Source: Bacteroidales bacterium CF (GTDB lineage Bacteria; Bacteroidota; Bacteroidia; Bacteroidales; UBA932). Taken from it: 64,000 bases of DNA. Position numbers and translations under genes: made by a program. The stretch covers positions 2,046,001 to 2,110,000 of the forward strand of contig CP006772.1 in the NCBI GenBank assembly GCA_000473305.1. Direction: 5' to 3'. Below are positions 35,351-44,759 of this stretch, in pieces (within the stretch, counting starts at the first letter, position 1; every line of letters begins with the position of its first letter). The notes beneath the pieces were generated by a model. It was not told the origin of the DNA, made no database searches, and saw nothing but the letters and a program-made list of their open reading frames with translations.

Positions 35351-35483
35351 GCACATTGGCGCAGTTTGAGGTATGTCTCTCAATTGCAACTATATGCAAT
35401 TCTACTTTTTTTTAAAGATCTTAAAAACCTATTTTAGAGCACCTTAAAATCAAGCAAAAACCTCACAAACTGCGTTAAGGTTC
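35351..35483. other. intergenic DNA with an imperfect long inverted repeat
   Basis: GCGCAGTTTGAGGT (35359-35372) is complementary, with a 2-nt bulge, to ACCTCACAAACTGCG (35460-35474). Between them TTGCA and TGCAA form a smaller inverted pair. The right arm ends 10 nt from the stop codon of the thioredoxin gene. No coding potential seen. Confidence 0.45.
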
Positions 35484-36575
35484 CTAGAAGCCGAATATCT
35501 CTTTTAGCTTGGCATCGAGTTCTGCCTCCTCTGCTTTAACGCATTCAAGTATACCATTTGCATTTACAATGAATTTACTTGGAATAGAATGTACAACGTA
35601 TCTGTCTGATATATCCTGACTTCTATCAAAACCACCATTATCCAGTGTTTTTAAACCTCTCAGAATATGTATGAATTTGCCTGTTCCATCTATTTCTATT
35701 GCCTTTTTCCATGCATCTAGCTGTGAGTCATTGTCTGCTATACAGATTACTTCCAACCCTTTATTGTGATACTTGTCATACAATGCCTTAACATGGGGCA
35801 TACCTGCTCGGCAAGGTTTGCACCAGCTTGCCCAGAAATCTATCAATACTGTTTTACCCCGGTAATCAGAGAGTTTGATCTGTTTTCCATTTATATCGGT
35901 TGCTGTAAAGTCATAAGCAGGTTTCCCCGGCTGAACAGTTTTAATTATATTAATGGTCTCTTTGATCTCCTTTGATACTGAAAAGCCCTTTGCCTTGTCA
36001 CCCAATCCGGCATACAAGATTTCTATGTCAGACAAAGGCAAAAAAGAGGTGTATGTATTTAGCATTGAAGCTGAAAAATATGAATCGGGATGTGATTTGA
36101 TAAAATCAATTGTGATTTTCATATTGCTTTCCTGTGTTTTTATCTTATCGGAAGAGAGCAGATTATTATACTCCTTTGCCTCTTTGTCCGTAGTTGATCC
36201 TGTAAGAGTGTACTCAGGCATTTTTTCCATACTCATCTCTTTTGGCCATTCAGCGCTGAATTCCATATTTGTCTGCTCAATATAAAAAGAGATGAACTTT
36301 GCTTCTCTGACATTATTCATAGAAAGCGACATATCCGACAAAATAGCTTGCGTTGGCTCGGATAAAGTTCCTTTAAAAAGGAAAGTGCCATTTTTGACTT
36401 CGCAACTATCAATTATTGATGTTCCCATCAAGTCTCCCTTAATCAAGTAAACAACTTTCTTCGGATAGTTGGTTAATTTGCCTCTAAGTTCAAATGCGTC
36501 GGCTGTTTTAATTAAGCATCCTGACAGAACAGCTAGTAAGCTTGTTATCAAATAAAATTTTGTTATTGTTTTCAT
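35484..36575 (-). CDS. TlpA-like thioredoxin with DUF4369-type N-terminal domain
   Basis: 363 residues from MKTITKFYLITSLLAVLSGC, with a lipoprotein-type signal (LLAVLSGC). Residues about 25-130 resemble DUF4369, a beta-rich domain found in front of Bacteroidota thioredoxins (FELRGKLTNYPKKVVYLIKG). The C-terminal redoxin domain has LIDFWASWCKPC (Cys252, Cys255) and SIPSKFIVN with the cis-Pro. Likely a periplasm-facing thiol-disulfide reductase. A TTG at 36584 would extend it into the upstream gene; the ATG one nt after that gene's stop is preferred. Last gene of the sigma/SusCD module. Confidence 0.85.
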   Translation of the reverse strand: MKTITKFYLITSLLAVLSGCLIKTADAFELRGKLTNYPKKVVYLIKGDLMGTSIIDSCEVKNGTFLFKGTLSEPTQAILSDMSLSMNNVREAKFISFYIEQTNMEFSAEWPKEMSMEKMPEYTLTGSTTDKEAKEYNNLLSSDKIKTQESNMKITIDFIKSHPDSYFSASMLNTYTSFLPLSDIEILYAGLGDKAKGFSVSKEIKETINIIKTVQPGKPAYDFTATDINGKQIKLSDYRGKTVLIDFWASWCKPCRAGMPHVKALYDKYHNKGLEVICIADNDSQLDAWKKAIEIDGTGKFIHILRGLKTLDNGGFDRSQDISDRYVVHSIPSKFIVNANGILECVKAEEAELDAKLKEIFGF

Positions 36576-36576
36576 A

Positions 36577-38511
36577 TTATTCAATTTTAAGTAGAATTAT
36601 CTTCTCTGCAGGTGGAAAACATATAGTGTTATCACAACACTGATAGCTTATGGTGCACTTAACCTCTCCGTTACCTTTACCTCTGATCTTCTGACGGAAT
36701 ATTCCATCTCCCTCGAATATTGTGGTACCGGCACTACCTGATTTTTTGAAAACAGGTGTTTTTAACTCTCCCTCTTTTTTATAATCGGAAGGAATTTCAA
36801 TGTTTACAACAGTCGGTATAAACGGCTCCTGTTCTGAAACCTGAGCATAAGTATGATAACCCTGATGTATTTTCATACGTATGACAACCTCATAGCTGTC
36901 TTCTTCCAGTTTGTTTATAAGCGCAGAGGCCATTACTGGATTTTTATTATCTGTCATAGAAGTCAATTCAGGTAAATTGACAATTTCTTCATTTTTAGAA
37001 ATTATAGAATAGTCAGTGCCGGGAACACTCTTGTCCTGAGTGTTGATAAGCCAGAGCCACCCTCCGCTTTCGCTGAAGAACATCTTATCCTTATATGTTT
37101 CATACCACTTGCGCCAATCTGATGGTTGGTCAAATCTGCATAGTGTATAACGCCGGAGCACTCTTTCCGCAAGGAGAGTATCTTCACCATTTTCCAACAT
37201 GGTGATTGCCTTGTCAAGCATTCGCTTGTCATTATTTGCAATACCTAATGTACGCACATCCTCGTCTATGTCAATTCCATAATCCATATCACCTCCACCA
37301 TAGAAATAGGGTTTGTTTCTATCATAATAACGAGTATACTCCTCAGAATCATCACCGAAAACATGGTATAATTGCGGCACTCTTGACTTTACATATTCAG
37401 AAAATGTTGGCTCCGGTTCCAGTTTGAAGTTGAGATAAACATTTTCCATCTCATCAAGTTTTTCATTTTTAGCCAGTTTCTCTTTCGCCCTTTTCTGAGT
37501 CTCAAAAACATTTTTGTTGAATTCGCGGTTAGCCTTGTTGTTTGCCTCCCATGCCTCGCGTGTGACTAAATATTTCATGGCATCTACATAATGTCGCGTA
37601 GATATTCTGTCGTTCATCTTGCGGGCAACCGGCTGTTCCTTGAATTTTGAAATATAAATCACAGCGTTGATGAACACAATCTTGCCCTCCTCTGTCATAT
37701 CGTAAGGGGCTGCAGAAAAGCCCCAGTGGAAGAAGTTTGCATGGCGGCCCATTGCAATGGCATCGATAGATTTTATACTGACACCTCCAGATATAATCTC
37801 CGCATCGGGAGAATCGCAATATCCCTCAGGACGGCTGACCATTCCCGGTCTGTAGGTCTTAACAGTCGAATAGCCTTTGTTTTGTACACTCCACATTGAT
37901 ATGGAGTCAGCTAGTTTTTCACCATACATCCTGGCATACTCTTTGGCTCCGTCCGGAGTCGGTTTTAAAGTTGTCTTAAGTGTAACCTTATATGGCCCCT
38001 GAAAGATAGGATGATCCTTCACCCATGTATGAGCTTCGGCATCCAGACACAGACAGTACCAATCATTCTTGATACCTAATGATAGCCCCAGTTCATTGCT
38101 GTATTCTGCAATACACAAAGTGGGAGAACTGTAGTCCATGGGAAGATAGGCCGGAGGAATAACATCTTTTATATTTCCCTTTTCATCATATATATACCTC
38201 TTATTTCTCCATGGAGTAGGTTTTCCGTCAAAAACCGTGACATCATAGCTGTCAGACAAGGTTGGTGTATACTCTGCTGCATTTATTAGAGTTACATTTT
38301 TAAAGTATTGCTTTAAGAGTTTTCCAAAGGATGCTGTCCTTATTTCTGCACTTTTTTTCTGTTCTATGCTGTCTACTTTAACTCCTCCCATTGTAAAAAA
38401 ATCAGAGGAACCTCCGACAAACAAGATTCGCAGATCTGTCTTTTTCTGAGCTCCCACATTGGTATATAACGCTATAAGAAAGAGAACCAGAATAAATTTA
38501 ACTTTTTTCAT
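36577..38511 (-). CDS. GATase-like/ThuA-like protein with C-terminal DsbD-alpha-like domain
   Basis: 644 residues with a signal peptide (about 1-21, ends NVGAQ). The N-terminal 300 residues look like a class I glutamine-amidotransferase-like or ThuA-like fold (LRILFVGGSSDFF, YDVTVFDG, GRHANFFHWGFS, KIVFINAVIYI), without an evident catalytic Cys. A charged helical middle (about 300-520) follows. The last 110 residues resemble the N-terminal alpha domain of DsbD: IHQGYHTYAQ, and YQCCDNTICFPP with Cys625, Cys626 and Cys631. A thiol-exchange role with the two flanking thioredoxins is inferred. I do not know a named family with this architecture. Confidence 0.6.
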   Translation of the reverse strand: MKKVKFILVLFLIALYTNVGAQKKTDLRILFVGGSSDFFTMGGVKVDSIEQKKSAEIRTASFGKLLKQYFKNVTLINAAEYTPTLSDSYDVTVFDGKPTPWRNKRYIYDEKGNIKDVIPPAYLPMDYSSPTLCIAEYSNELGLSLGIKNDWYCLCLDAEAHTWVKDHPIFQGPYKVTLKTTLKPTPDGAKEYARMYGEKLADSISMWSVQNKGYSTVKTYRPGMVSRPEGYCDSPDAEIISGGVSIKSIDAIAMGRHANFFHWGFSAAPYDMTEEGKIVFINAVIYISKFKEQPVARKMNDRISTRHYVDAMKYLVTREAWEANNKANREFNKNVFETQKRAKEKLAKNEKLDEMENVYLNFKLEPEPTFSEYVKSRVPQLYHVFGDDSEEYTRYYDRNKPYFYGGGDMDYGIDIDEDVRTLGIANNDKRMLDKAITMLENGEDTLLAERVLRRYTLCRFDQPSDWRKWYETYKDKMFFSESGGWLWLINTQDKSVPGTDYSIISKNEEIVNLPELTSMTDNKNPVMASALINKLEEDSYEVVIRMKIHQGYHTYAQVSEQEPFIPTVVNIEIPSDYKKEGELKTPVFKKSGSAGTTIFEGDGIFRQKIRGKGNGEVKCTISYQCCDNTICFPPAEKIILLKIE

Positions 38512-38535
38512 ATTTTATATTCTTGAAATAATGAA

Positions 38536-39645
38536 CTATTCTAAAGCTGCCTTATACTTTGCCAAGGATTCCTGATACTCCTTGATTGTGTTGGCATTGA
38601 TTGTCCCTTGGTATTCTCCCTTTTCAACTGCCTCTTTTGCGGTTTTGATTGCCATCTCCTGATTGAGTATCGAGCCTTTTATATCTCCGGCCTTAAAACA
38701 ACTAAGTGCCAAATAATTATACACAAGAGGCTTAGTCATACCCTGTACAGACAACGCCTCCGTAAAACAGTTCACAGCAAATTCATAAGCCTCTTTTGGA
38801 AGGCCATCTTTCTTTGTTATTAAATCGGAAACCACAGCCCCTACTGAAGAGTTTTCCTTGTACCAATCCTTGGCAAATGCTAAAGCCTGAGGAACATCAA
38901 ACTCAAGATAGGTTGTGAATTTCATCATTTTAACAGAAAGCTGAAACATCGGGTCGATATTAATCATCGCATTGTCTATTGCATTGAGTGCTGTTGAAAA
39001 ATCCTTTGCGGCTACGGCTTCTGTCACACTCTTACTCAACGCCATCAGCGGGGCAAGCTTATCCTGCATCTTCTCTGTCGCCTCATTAAAAGCCTTTGCA
39101 TTGACAGCCATATCATAAGTGCCGGCAAATACCTCTTCCAGAACCTTATCCAGCTTCATAGGATGTCCTATCCATATTATTTTTTTCTCTTTGATAAGGA
39201 ATGTTGCAGGTATTCCACCCTGCCCGGATGCCTTCATCCAGCTATTTGCCATATATAGCTCGTTATTGTCCATTGCAATATTGTAAGCCATTTTTTCTCC
39301 CATACCGGCCACAAACTCCTTCAACATAGGCATGAATGAGTCATAGCTCTTTGATTCAAATCCTTTTTCCCATACATCGACTCCAATGAAAGTCACCTTC
39401 CCGTTATATTGCTTTGCCAACTCAGACAAATGAGGCATCGCAGCTTTGCATGGCCCGCACCAGGTTGCCCAGAATTCCACGACGTAAACTTTATCTTTGT
39501 CAAAACCCTCAACAGGAGTGCCTTTCAGCCACGCAACTTTCAATTCGGGGGCCGGATCTCCCATCCTTAGTGTAATTGCCGACGATTGTCCAAAACTATA
39601 CGCAGCTAAACATATTGCGGATAGTGTCAAAAAAAACTTTTTCAT
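38536..39645 (-). CDS. TlpA family thioredoxin with helical C-terminal domain
   Basis: 369 residues from MKKFFLTLSAICLAAYSFGQ, a cleavable signal peptide (earlier ATG at 39675 is unlikely). Thioredoxin domain at about 25-170: VYVVEFWATWCGPC (Cys63, Cys66) and GQGGIPATFLI with the cis-Pro. The remaining 200 residues are helical and TPR-like (FSTALNAIDNAM, YNYLALSCFKAGDIKGSI). Periplasmic reductase expected. Separated from susD by a 78-nt gap containing a stem-loop. Confidence 0.88.
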   Translation of the reverse strand: MKKFFLTLSAICLAAYSFGQSSAITLRMGDPAPELKVAWLKGTPVEGFDKDKVYVVEFWATWCGPCKAAMPHLSELAKQYNGKVTFIGVDVWEKGFESKSYDSFMPMLKEFVAGMGEKMAYNIAMDNNELYMANSWMKASGQGGIPATFLIKEKKIIWIGHPMKLDKVLEEVFAGTYDMAVNAKAFNEATEKMQDKLAPLMALSKSVTEAVAAKDFSTALNAIDNAMINIDPMFQLSVKMMKFTTYLEFDVPQALAFAKDWYKENSSVGAVVSDLITKKDGLPKEAYEFAVNCFTEALSVQGMTKPLVYNYLALSCFKAGDIKGSILNQEMAIKTAKEAVEKGEYQGTINANTIKEYQESLAKYKAALE

Positions 39646-39662
39646 GTTAGTGCATTTAAAGG

Positions 39663-39691
39663 AGAGGCTGACCAAATTTTTGTCAGCCTCT
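39663..39691 (-). other. stem-loop between susD and the downstream thioredoxin gene
   Basis: AGAGGCTGAC (39663-39672) and GTCAGCCTCT (39682-39691) form a perfect 10-bp stem with a 9-nt loop. On the minus strand it is not followed by a T run (CCTTTAAATG), so it is more likely a processing or stability element that separates susCD expression from the rest than a full terminator. Confidence 0.6.
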
Positions 39692-39723
39692 GATGGTGAT
39701 TATTATTACTTAATTACTTAACC

Positions 39724-41166
39724 TTACTGCTTGTAATTCTGAGGAAGTAGATTCGGATTGTTGTTCACGGCATTCAATGGGAACGGGAATATCCACATAG
39801 GTGAATCCGGTGTTAATTCATAAACCTTTCCTGCCATGGTTTTTCTGAGTGTTTGCTTGTATCCGTCAAGCTGATTCCAACGCTTACGGTTGATGAAATT
39901 GTGACAAGTGTAGATATTCTCGCCGTGTGCTGTCTGTTTCAGACGATTTATAGCATCTGTCTGATTGTTCACAGTACCTTTTAGAGGTGCATAGACTGAA
40001 GGATCTATCCTGTTTACCCTGATAGCATCCAAAGCCTCCATTGCCGCATCATAGTTGTTTTTTCGAATTTCTGCTTCAGCTACTATCAGATACATCTGTG
40101 TAGTCTTCATACCCTCAGGATTCCAGCTTGATTCAAGGTCATAAGTGAAGGTGTAGTCAACACCGATGTAAATCATTCCGAATCCCATCAAATAGTCGTA
40201 CATCATACGGTCTGTAGTCATTTTATCACGGCTTGCATGTCCGGTTTCAAATGCGTTCCACGCCTCTGTTGTTATTGCATTAAAGAACTCAAGACTATAG
40301 GTAAAGAACAGATCTTCCTCGCATTTGAGCTTTTCGCGCAAGACTGTCGGATAAGATCCTCCTAATATATAACCCTGAGTTGTAGTAAGCATATTATTAT
40401 AATTGCTCACTTTGTTGTTTAATGCCAAAGCCTGCTTAGCGGTGGTTTCTGCCTCATCGAATTGCTGCATGCTGATCAGTGCTAAAGCTTTTGCCGCATA
40501 TGCAGCAGGTTTGCTCATACGCATACGGTTGACAGCCTGTAGAGGAAGCGCATCTAGTTTTATGGCTTCGTCCAAATCAGCTATTATATTGTCATAAACC
40601 TCCTTAACAGTAGATTTAGTTGAAGGAACGCTAATATCAACATCCTCTGTCATATAAGGTATACCCGGATCTGTTTCGGCCGTTGCCGGATTATAAGCTT
40701 TTGCAAATTTATTGACAAGGAGATAGTGGAAATAGGCACGAAGTACCAATGCCTCACACTTCAGTTGATTTTTTACTGATTCAGGACCCTCTGCTTCATC
40801 AACGCGGGAAAGTATGGCATTTGATATTCTGCCAATTACTCCATAACAATTTGCATAATGACTGTCTGATGATGTAAGTTCTGCCATCTTATCCATGTTT
40901 GCCTCGTCCCATGATATCAATATAGCTGATCGTGTCTTGTTAGGACGGCTGATCATTGTAGGTACATTCTCGAAAGCATAGATCATATCTCCTGCAATAT
41001 GTCGCATATCTTTATCATCCATATCAAATTCATTGTTGAGTAGCATTTCGAGCTGGTCGGTAGTGGCGAGAAGGTTTTTCCCTTTTGGCTGAATATCTGT
41101 AAAATCCGAACATGATCCGGTCAGCAGGGAAACTCCAAATAATAAGCTATATATAATTTTTTTCAT
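39724..41166 (-). CDS. SusD/RagB family outer-membrane lipoprotein
   Basis: 480 residues from MKKIIYSLLFGVSLLTGSC (an ATG 12 nt earlier also exists; GGA precedes the chosen start). Lipobox LLTGSC. Typical SusD features: DFTDIQPKGKNLLATTDQLE near the N-terminus, helical TPR repeats (ALVLRAYFHYLLVNKFAKAY) and a C-terminal NFINRKRWNQLDGYK segment. Surface lipoprotein that caps the SusC barrel and captures substrate. Substrate unknown. Confidence 0.93.
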   Translation of the reverse strand: MKKIIYSLLFGVSLLTGSCSDFTDIQPKGKNLLATTDQLEMLLNNEFDMDDKDMRHIAGDMIYAFENVPTMISRPNKTRSAILISWDEANMDKMAELTSSDSHYANCYGVIGRISNAILSRVDEAEGPESVKNQLKCEALVLRAYFHYLLVNKFAKAYNPATAETDPGIPYMTEDVDISVPSTKSTVKEVYDNIIADLDEAIKLDALPLQAVNRMRMSKPAAYAAKALALISMQQFDEAETTAKQALALNNKVSNYNNMLTTTQGYILGGSYPTVLREKLKCEEDLFFTYSLEFFNAITTEAWNAFETGHASRDKMTTDRMMYDYLMGFGMIYIGVDYTFTYDLESSWNPEGMKTTQMYLIVAEAEIRKNNYDAAMEALDAIRVNRIDPSVYAPLKGTVNNQTDAINRLKQTAHGENIYTCHNFINRKRWNQLDGYKQTLRKTMAGKVYELTPDSPMWIFPFPLNAVNNNPNLLPQNYKQ

Positions 41167-41179
41167 TTTTCCTTTCATT

Positions 41180-44100
41180 TTACAGGTTAATATTCAAGCC
41201 TAAAATGTATGAACTTGGGTTGCGTATGCCCAATGTTTCAGGATCGACGCCCACCTTGTTCTTAATCCATAAATATTTAGGATTATCTATCTGCAAACGC
41301 AGGTTTAAGCGATTTATACCCATTTTCTTAACCCATTTTTCAGGCAATTCGTATCCTAAAACAATGTTTCGTATTTTCAGAAAAGAGGCATCTCTGACTG
41401 CCATGTTAGAATAGCTTGGTTCGCTTCCGAGTGATGTGGAAGCATAACGTCCGATACCCGGTGTGCCTGTCTGGTTTTCAGGAGTCCAGGCATTGAGGAA
41501 ATAGCTGGCAATAGTACCATATTGCACGCCGAATGTCTCATTTTCTGTAAGGGCACGCATTTTGTGGCCACCGTAGTATGCCATCAGTACGCTCAGGCTT
41601 AGCCCTTTCCAGACAAAACGGTTATCAATTCCCGAAACAATTTTTGGTTCACTTTGTCCTGAGTATTCCAGGATGCTTGTACTCTTTCCCGAAGCAGCGT
41701 GGGTTGTACCACCATCCTCAATATACCAAAGTGTCTGGCCCTTTTGCCCGTCTTCATTACTGATTCCGGCAAATCGGTAAGACCACATTGAACTTGTAGG
41801 ATAACCCGTCTTATATGGGTTTGATATCAATTGCCAGGCAGAGGTGGATGGGTTTAACACATCTGTAACCTCGTTTTTGTTGTATGAGAATGTGACACCT
41901 GTTGTCCAGCTGAATTCTCTATGTCTGTCATTGCGGAACCAATCGTAGGTTATCACAGCCTCCACACCCCTGTTTCTCATGCTTGCCATATTTACAAACA
42001 TCGAGGTAAATCCGGTTGAAGGGTCAAGAGTCTTGCTTGAGAAAATATCCTTACCGACTTTATTGTAAAGGTCTAGGGAACCACGTAAACGGTTATTCAA
42101 AAGAGAGTAATCTAAACCAATATTGGTAGTACGGCTCTGCTCCCATTTCAGGTTAGGATTTGCCGGACTTTCTACCTCTCCGTATGGAAGATTAGTATAC
42201 TCATTTAATCCTGTCGAAGTTGCGGTCATGTAACTTGTTGCTCCCTGATAAATATTACCGGTTACACCATAGCTTACACGCAGTTTTAAAAAGTTGACCC
42301 ATGAGTATTGTTTCATGAATGGCTCATTATGAATATTCCATCCAGCACCCACAGACCAAAGCGGTTTGCCGCGGAATTTTGCATTCAGGCCGTAAACATC
42401 TGCATAATCCTTACGGAAAGAGCCAAAGAGATTGTATTTATCATCATATGTATAAGTGAGGTTTGCATAACCTGACCCAAATCTGTGCAGCTGCTCTACG
42501 ACAACTCCCATACCTTCGCGTAAGTAAGGGTCAAAAACAAACTGACTGGCCGGATAGCCACCGGAACTCGCCATATAATAAGGGCTGTATCTCATGAGAC
42601 TGAGTGTTCCGAAATCGACAGTGTGTGTAGAACTGTTCTGCAGCTGGTCATCATAGCCTAGGATTAGTGCTTTGGTACCATTATACTTGGTTTCACGAAA
42701 TTCTAATCCGGCAAGGGCTGTGACAGAGTGTTTGCCAAAGGTGTTTGAATAGTCAACCTGACCACGCCCTGTCCAATATCTTCCATCTGTATTTGTTGTA
42801 CGCAACATACCCCCTGAGCGTGGAGTCATATAAGTAATCTTTCCATCCTCGAGTGTGGTGAAAGCGTTTCTTATACAACGTGCTACATGGCTTTCTGAAT
42901 TTGCATACCAGTTAGTAGTGTTGTGTTCGTTTTCATATATGTATTGAACATTGGCAGTAAGACCTTTGACGATTTTAAAGAGCAGATTGCCATGGTAACG
43001 TGTCAACTGACGATTTGTTGTCTGTACATTATTGTATAACTCATCCTTTATATTAACTCCAAGATCATATAAACCATCCGCGCCCTTGCTGCTCCAATAT
43101 TTGTTTCCATTATACCAATAGTAGAATGTATTCTCGGTTCCGTCTTCATTGTACATACTTTCATATGCAGGCAATGCCCATGGGTTAGTATAACTTGAGT
43201 TATAGTCATAACCGGCCTCTTTTGTCTTTCCGAATATACCATTGATGTTAACAGTAGCTGTAAGCCATGGAGTGATGTCATATATACCTTTATAGTTTAT
43301 ATTGAGCATATTGTTATATGCATTTATAACTCCCTTATTGTCTGTTTTATAGTTGAGCGTCAGATTGCTTTGAAACTTATCGGAACTACTGCGCAGGGAT
43401 AGATTGTATTGTTGCAAAGCCTGACGTTGGTATATCGCCTTTGCATACTCCTTGGCAAAATTGTTTTTCTTCAGTTTCTCCATTTTAGAATTGAGCTGAT
43501 CACGGCTAATCTCACCTTTAGCGAGTTGAAAATATGCATACTGAATCGGAGAGATGTCATTTGAACCGTTTTCTATGGCAGATTCCGTACTCCCTACAGG
43601 GTCTGATACCTCACCTTCATTATTAAAAAAATAGTATTCGTAGTAATCAGACTCCAGCTTTACCTGCTGTGCTGCATTCATGTAGAAATTGTCGGAATAG
43701 TCCATATTCCTCTTTTCATAAAATGTCAGGTTTGTCGAAAAATCTATGTCAATAACGCCTTTTTTCTTTGCATTTTTTGTAGTCACGACAATGATACCAT
43801 TCGAGGCCCTTGCTCCATATATGGCTGTTGAGGCAGCATCCTTCAACACATTGACGCTCTCTATGTCATATGGATTTAAATCCTCTATCTTTCCCTCTAT
43901 AGGCATACCGTCAACAACCAGTAAAGGATTTGTCTCGGCATAAAGCGAACTTGTACCTCGGATTGTAGTCTTTCCTCCGTATGTACTCAGACCAGCAACT
44001 CTTCCCTCGAGATTGTTCAGAATATTGGCTGTGTAACGCTCCTCAATCTTAGCAGATGAGATAGATGAGATTGCTCCGGTCACTTTCTCCTTCGGCATAT

Positions 44101-44716
44101 CTTGATAGCCGGTAACAACGACATCTTCCAGAACAACCAAATCGTCTTTCATTGTAACATTCATTAAAGATATTTTGCCAACAGTTGCTTCCTGATCCAT
44201 CATACCAATCAAGGAGAAAAGAAGTATATCACTCTCTTCTCCTTCAATCATGTAAGAACCGTCCGGGCCTGATACTGTATTCTTCCTGTTTGCCTTGTTC
44301 AAAATCACAACTCCGGCAAGCGGTTCCCCCTTCTCATCACGGATTGATCCTGTAATTTTCATTTTGGGAGAATCCTTAAAGCCCGTCTTTACTACATTGT
44401 TTTGCAGCGCAATCTGTTTTCCTTTGAGGTTCCAGGTAATACCTGTACCGACGAAGACTCTCTTGAGGACTTCATTGATATCTCCATCTTTTTGAGAGAT
44501 ACGGATAGTGATTGTTTTGTCCAGTTCCTTAAGAGCATCCGAATATACAAAGGTATATCCGCTTTGCCTTGTAATCTCTTTAAGAACTACTTTGATTGGT
44601 GTGTTTTTAAAATTGACACTTATGTTCTGAGCTGACAGGGTTAGCGACAGCCCCAGACAGAACACAATAAAAGGTAGTAGCCTTCTAAAAATGGGTTGTT
44701 TCATAAGTTTATTCAT
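41180..44716 (-). CDS. SusC/RagA TonB-dependent transporter with STN signalling domain
   Basis: 1178 residues. Signal peptide about 1-29. STN domain about 30-106 (NISVNFKNTPIKVVLKEITR), which contacts the FecR anti-sigma. Carboxypeptidase-regulatory-like domain about 120-205 (ITGSIRDEKGEPLAGVVILN), then the plug (PLLVVDGMPIEG, VLKDAASTAIYGARASNGII) and a C-terminal barrel ending SSYILGLNINL. The STN domain places it in the sigma-regulated class of SusC proteins. A second ATG at 44704 (MKQPIFRR) is a possible start. 43 nt after fecR, with an inverted repeat across the first ATG. Confidence 0.95.
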   Translation of the reverse strand: MNKLMKQPIFRRLLPFIVFCLGLSLTLSAQNISVNFKNTPIKVVLKEITRQSGYTFVYSDALKELDKTITIRISQKDGDINEVLKRVFVGTGITWNLKGKQIALQNNVVKTGFKDSPKMKITGSIRDEKGEPLAGVVILNKANRKNTVSGPDGSYMIEGEESDILLFSLIGMMDQEATVGKISLMNVTMKDDLVVLEDVVVTGYQDMPKEKVTGAISSISSAKIEERYTANILNNLEGRVAGLSTYGGKTTIRGTSSLYAETNPLLVVDGMPIEGKIEDLNPYDIESVNVLKDAASTAIYGARASNGIIVVTTKNAKKKGVIDIDFSTNLTFYEKRNMDYSDNFYMNAAQQVKLESDYYEYYFFNNEGEVSDPVGSTESAIENGSNDISPIQYAYFQLAKGEISRDQLNSKMEKLKKNNFAKEYAKAIYQRQALQQYNLSLRSSSDKFQSNLTLNYKTDNKGVINAYNNMLNINYKGIYDITPWLTATVNINGIFGKTKEAGYDYNSSYTNPWALPAYESMYNEDGTENTFYYWYNGNKYWSSKGADGLYDLGVNIKDELYNNVQTTNRQLTRYHGNLLFKIVKGLTANVQYIYENEHNTTNWYANSESHVARCIRNAFTTLEDGKITYMTPRSGGMLRTTNTDGRYWTGRGQVDYSNTFGKHSVTALAGLEFRETKYNGTKALILGYDDQLQNSSTHTVDFGTLSLMRYSPYYMASSGGYPASQFVFDPYLREGMGVVVEQLHRFGSGYANLTYTYDDKYNLFGSFRKDYADVYGLNAKFRGKPLWSVGAGWNIHNEPFMKQYSWVNFLKLRVSYGVTGNIYQGATSYMTATSTGLNEYTNLPYGEVESPANPNLKWEQSRTTNIGLDYSLLNNRLRGSLDLYNKVGKDIFSSKTLDPSTGFTSMFVNMASMRNRGVEAVITYDWFRNDRHREFSWTTGVTFSYNKNEVTDVLNPSTSAWQLISNPYKTGYPTSSMWSYRFAGISNEDGQKGQTLWYIEDGGTTHAASGKSTSILEYSGQSEPKIVSGIDNRFVWKGLSLSVLMAYYGGHKMRALTENETFGVQYGTIASYFLNAWTPENQTGTPGIGRYASTSLGSEPSYSNMAVRDASFLKIRNIVLGYELPEKWVKKMGINRLNLRLQIDNPKYLWIKNKVGVDPETLGIRNPSSYILGLNINL

Positions 44717-44758
44717 TAGGGTTTACTAATAAAGAACATAAGAAACAAAAAACCCTAA
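44716..44758 (-). promoter_or_regulatory. inverted repeat spanning the SusC start region
   Basis: TTAGGGTTT (44716-44724) and AAACCCTAA (44750-44758) are perfect 9-bp complements around a 25-nt loop. In the minus-strand mRNA the hairpin covers the fecR-susC gap and reaches the first base of the first ATG; the ATG at 44704 stays free. It could set the ratio of FecR to SusC or modulate translation. Confidence 0.45.
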
Positions 44759-44759
44759 A

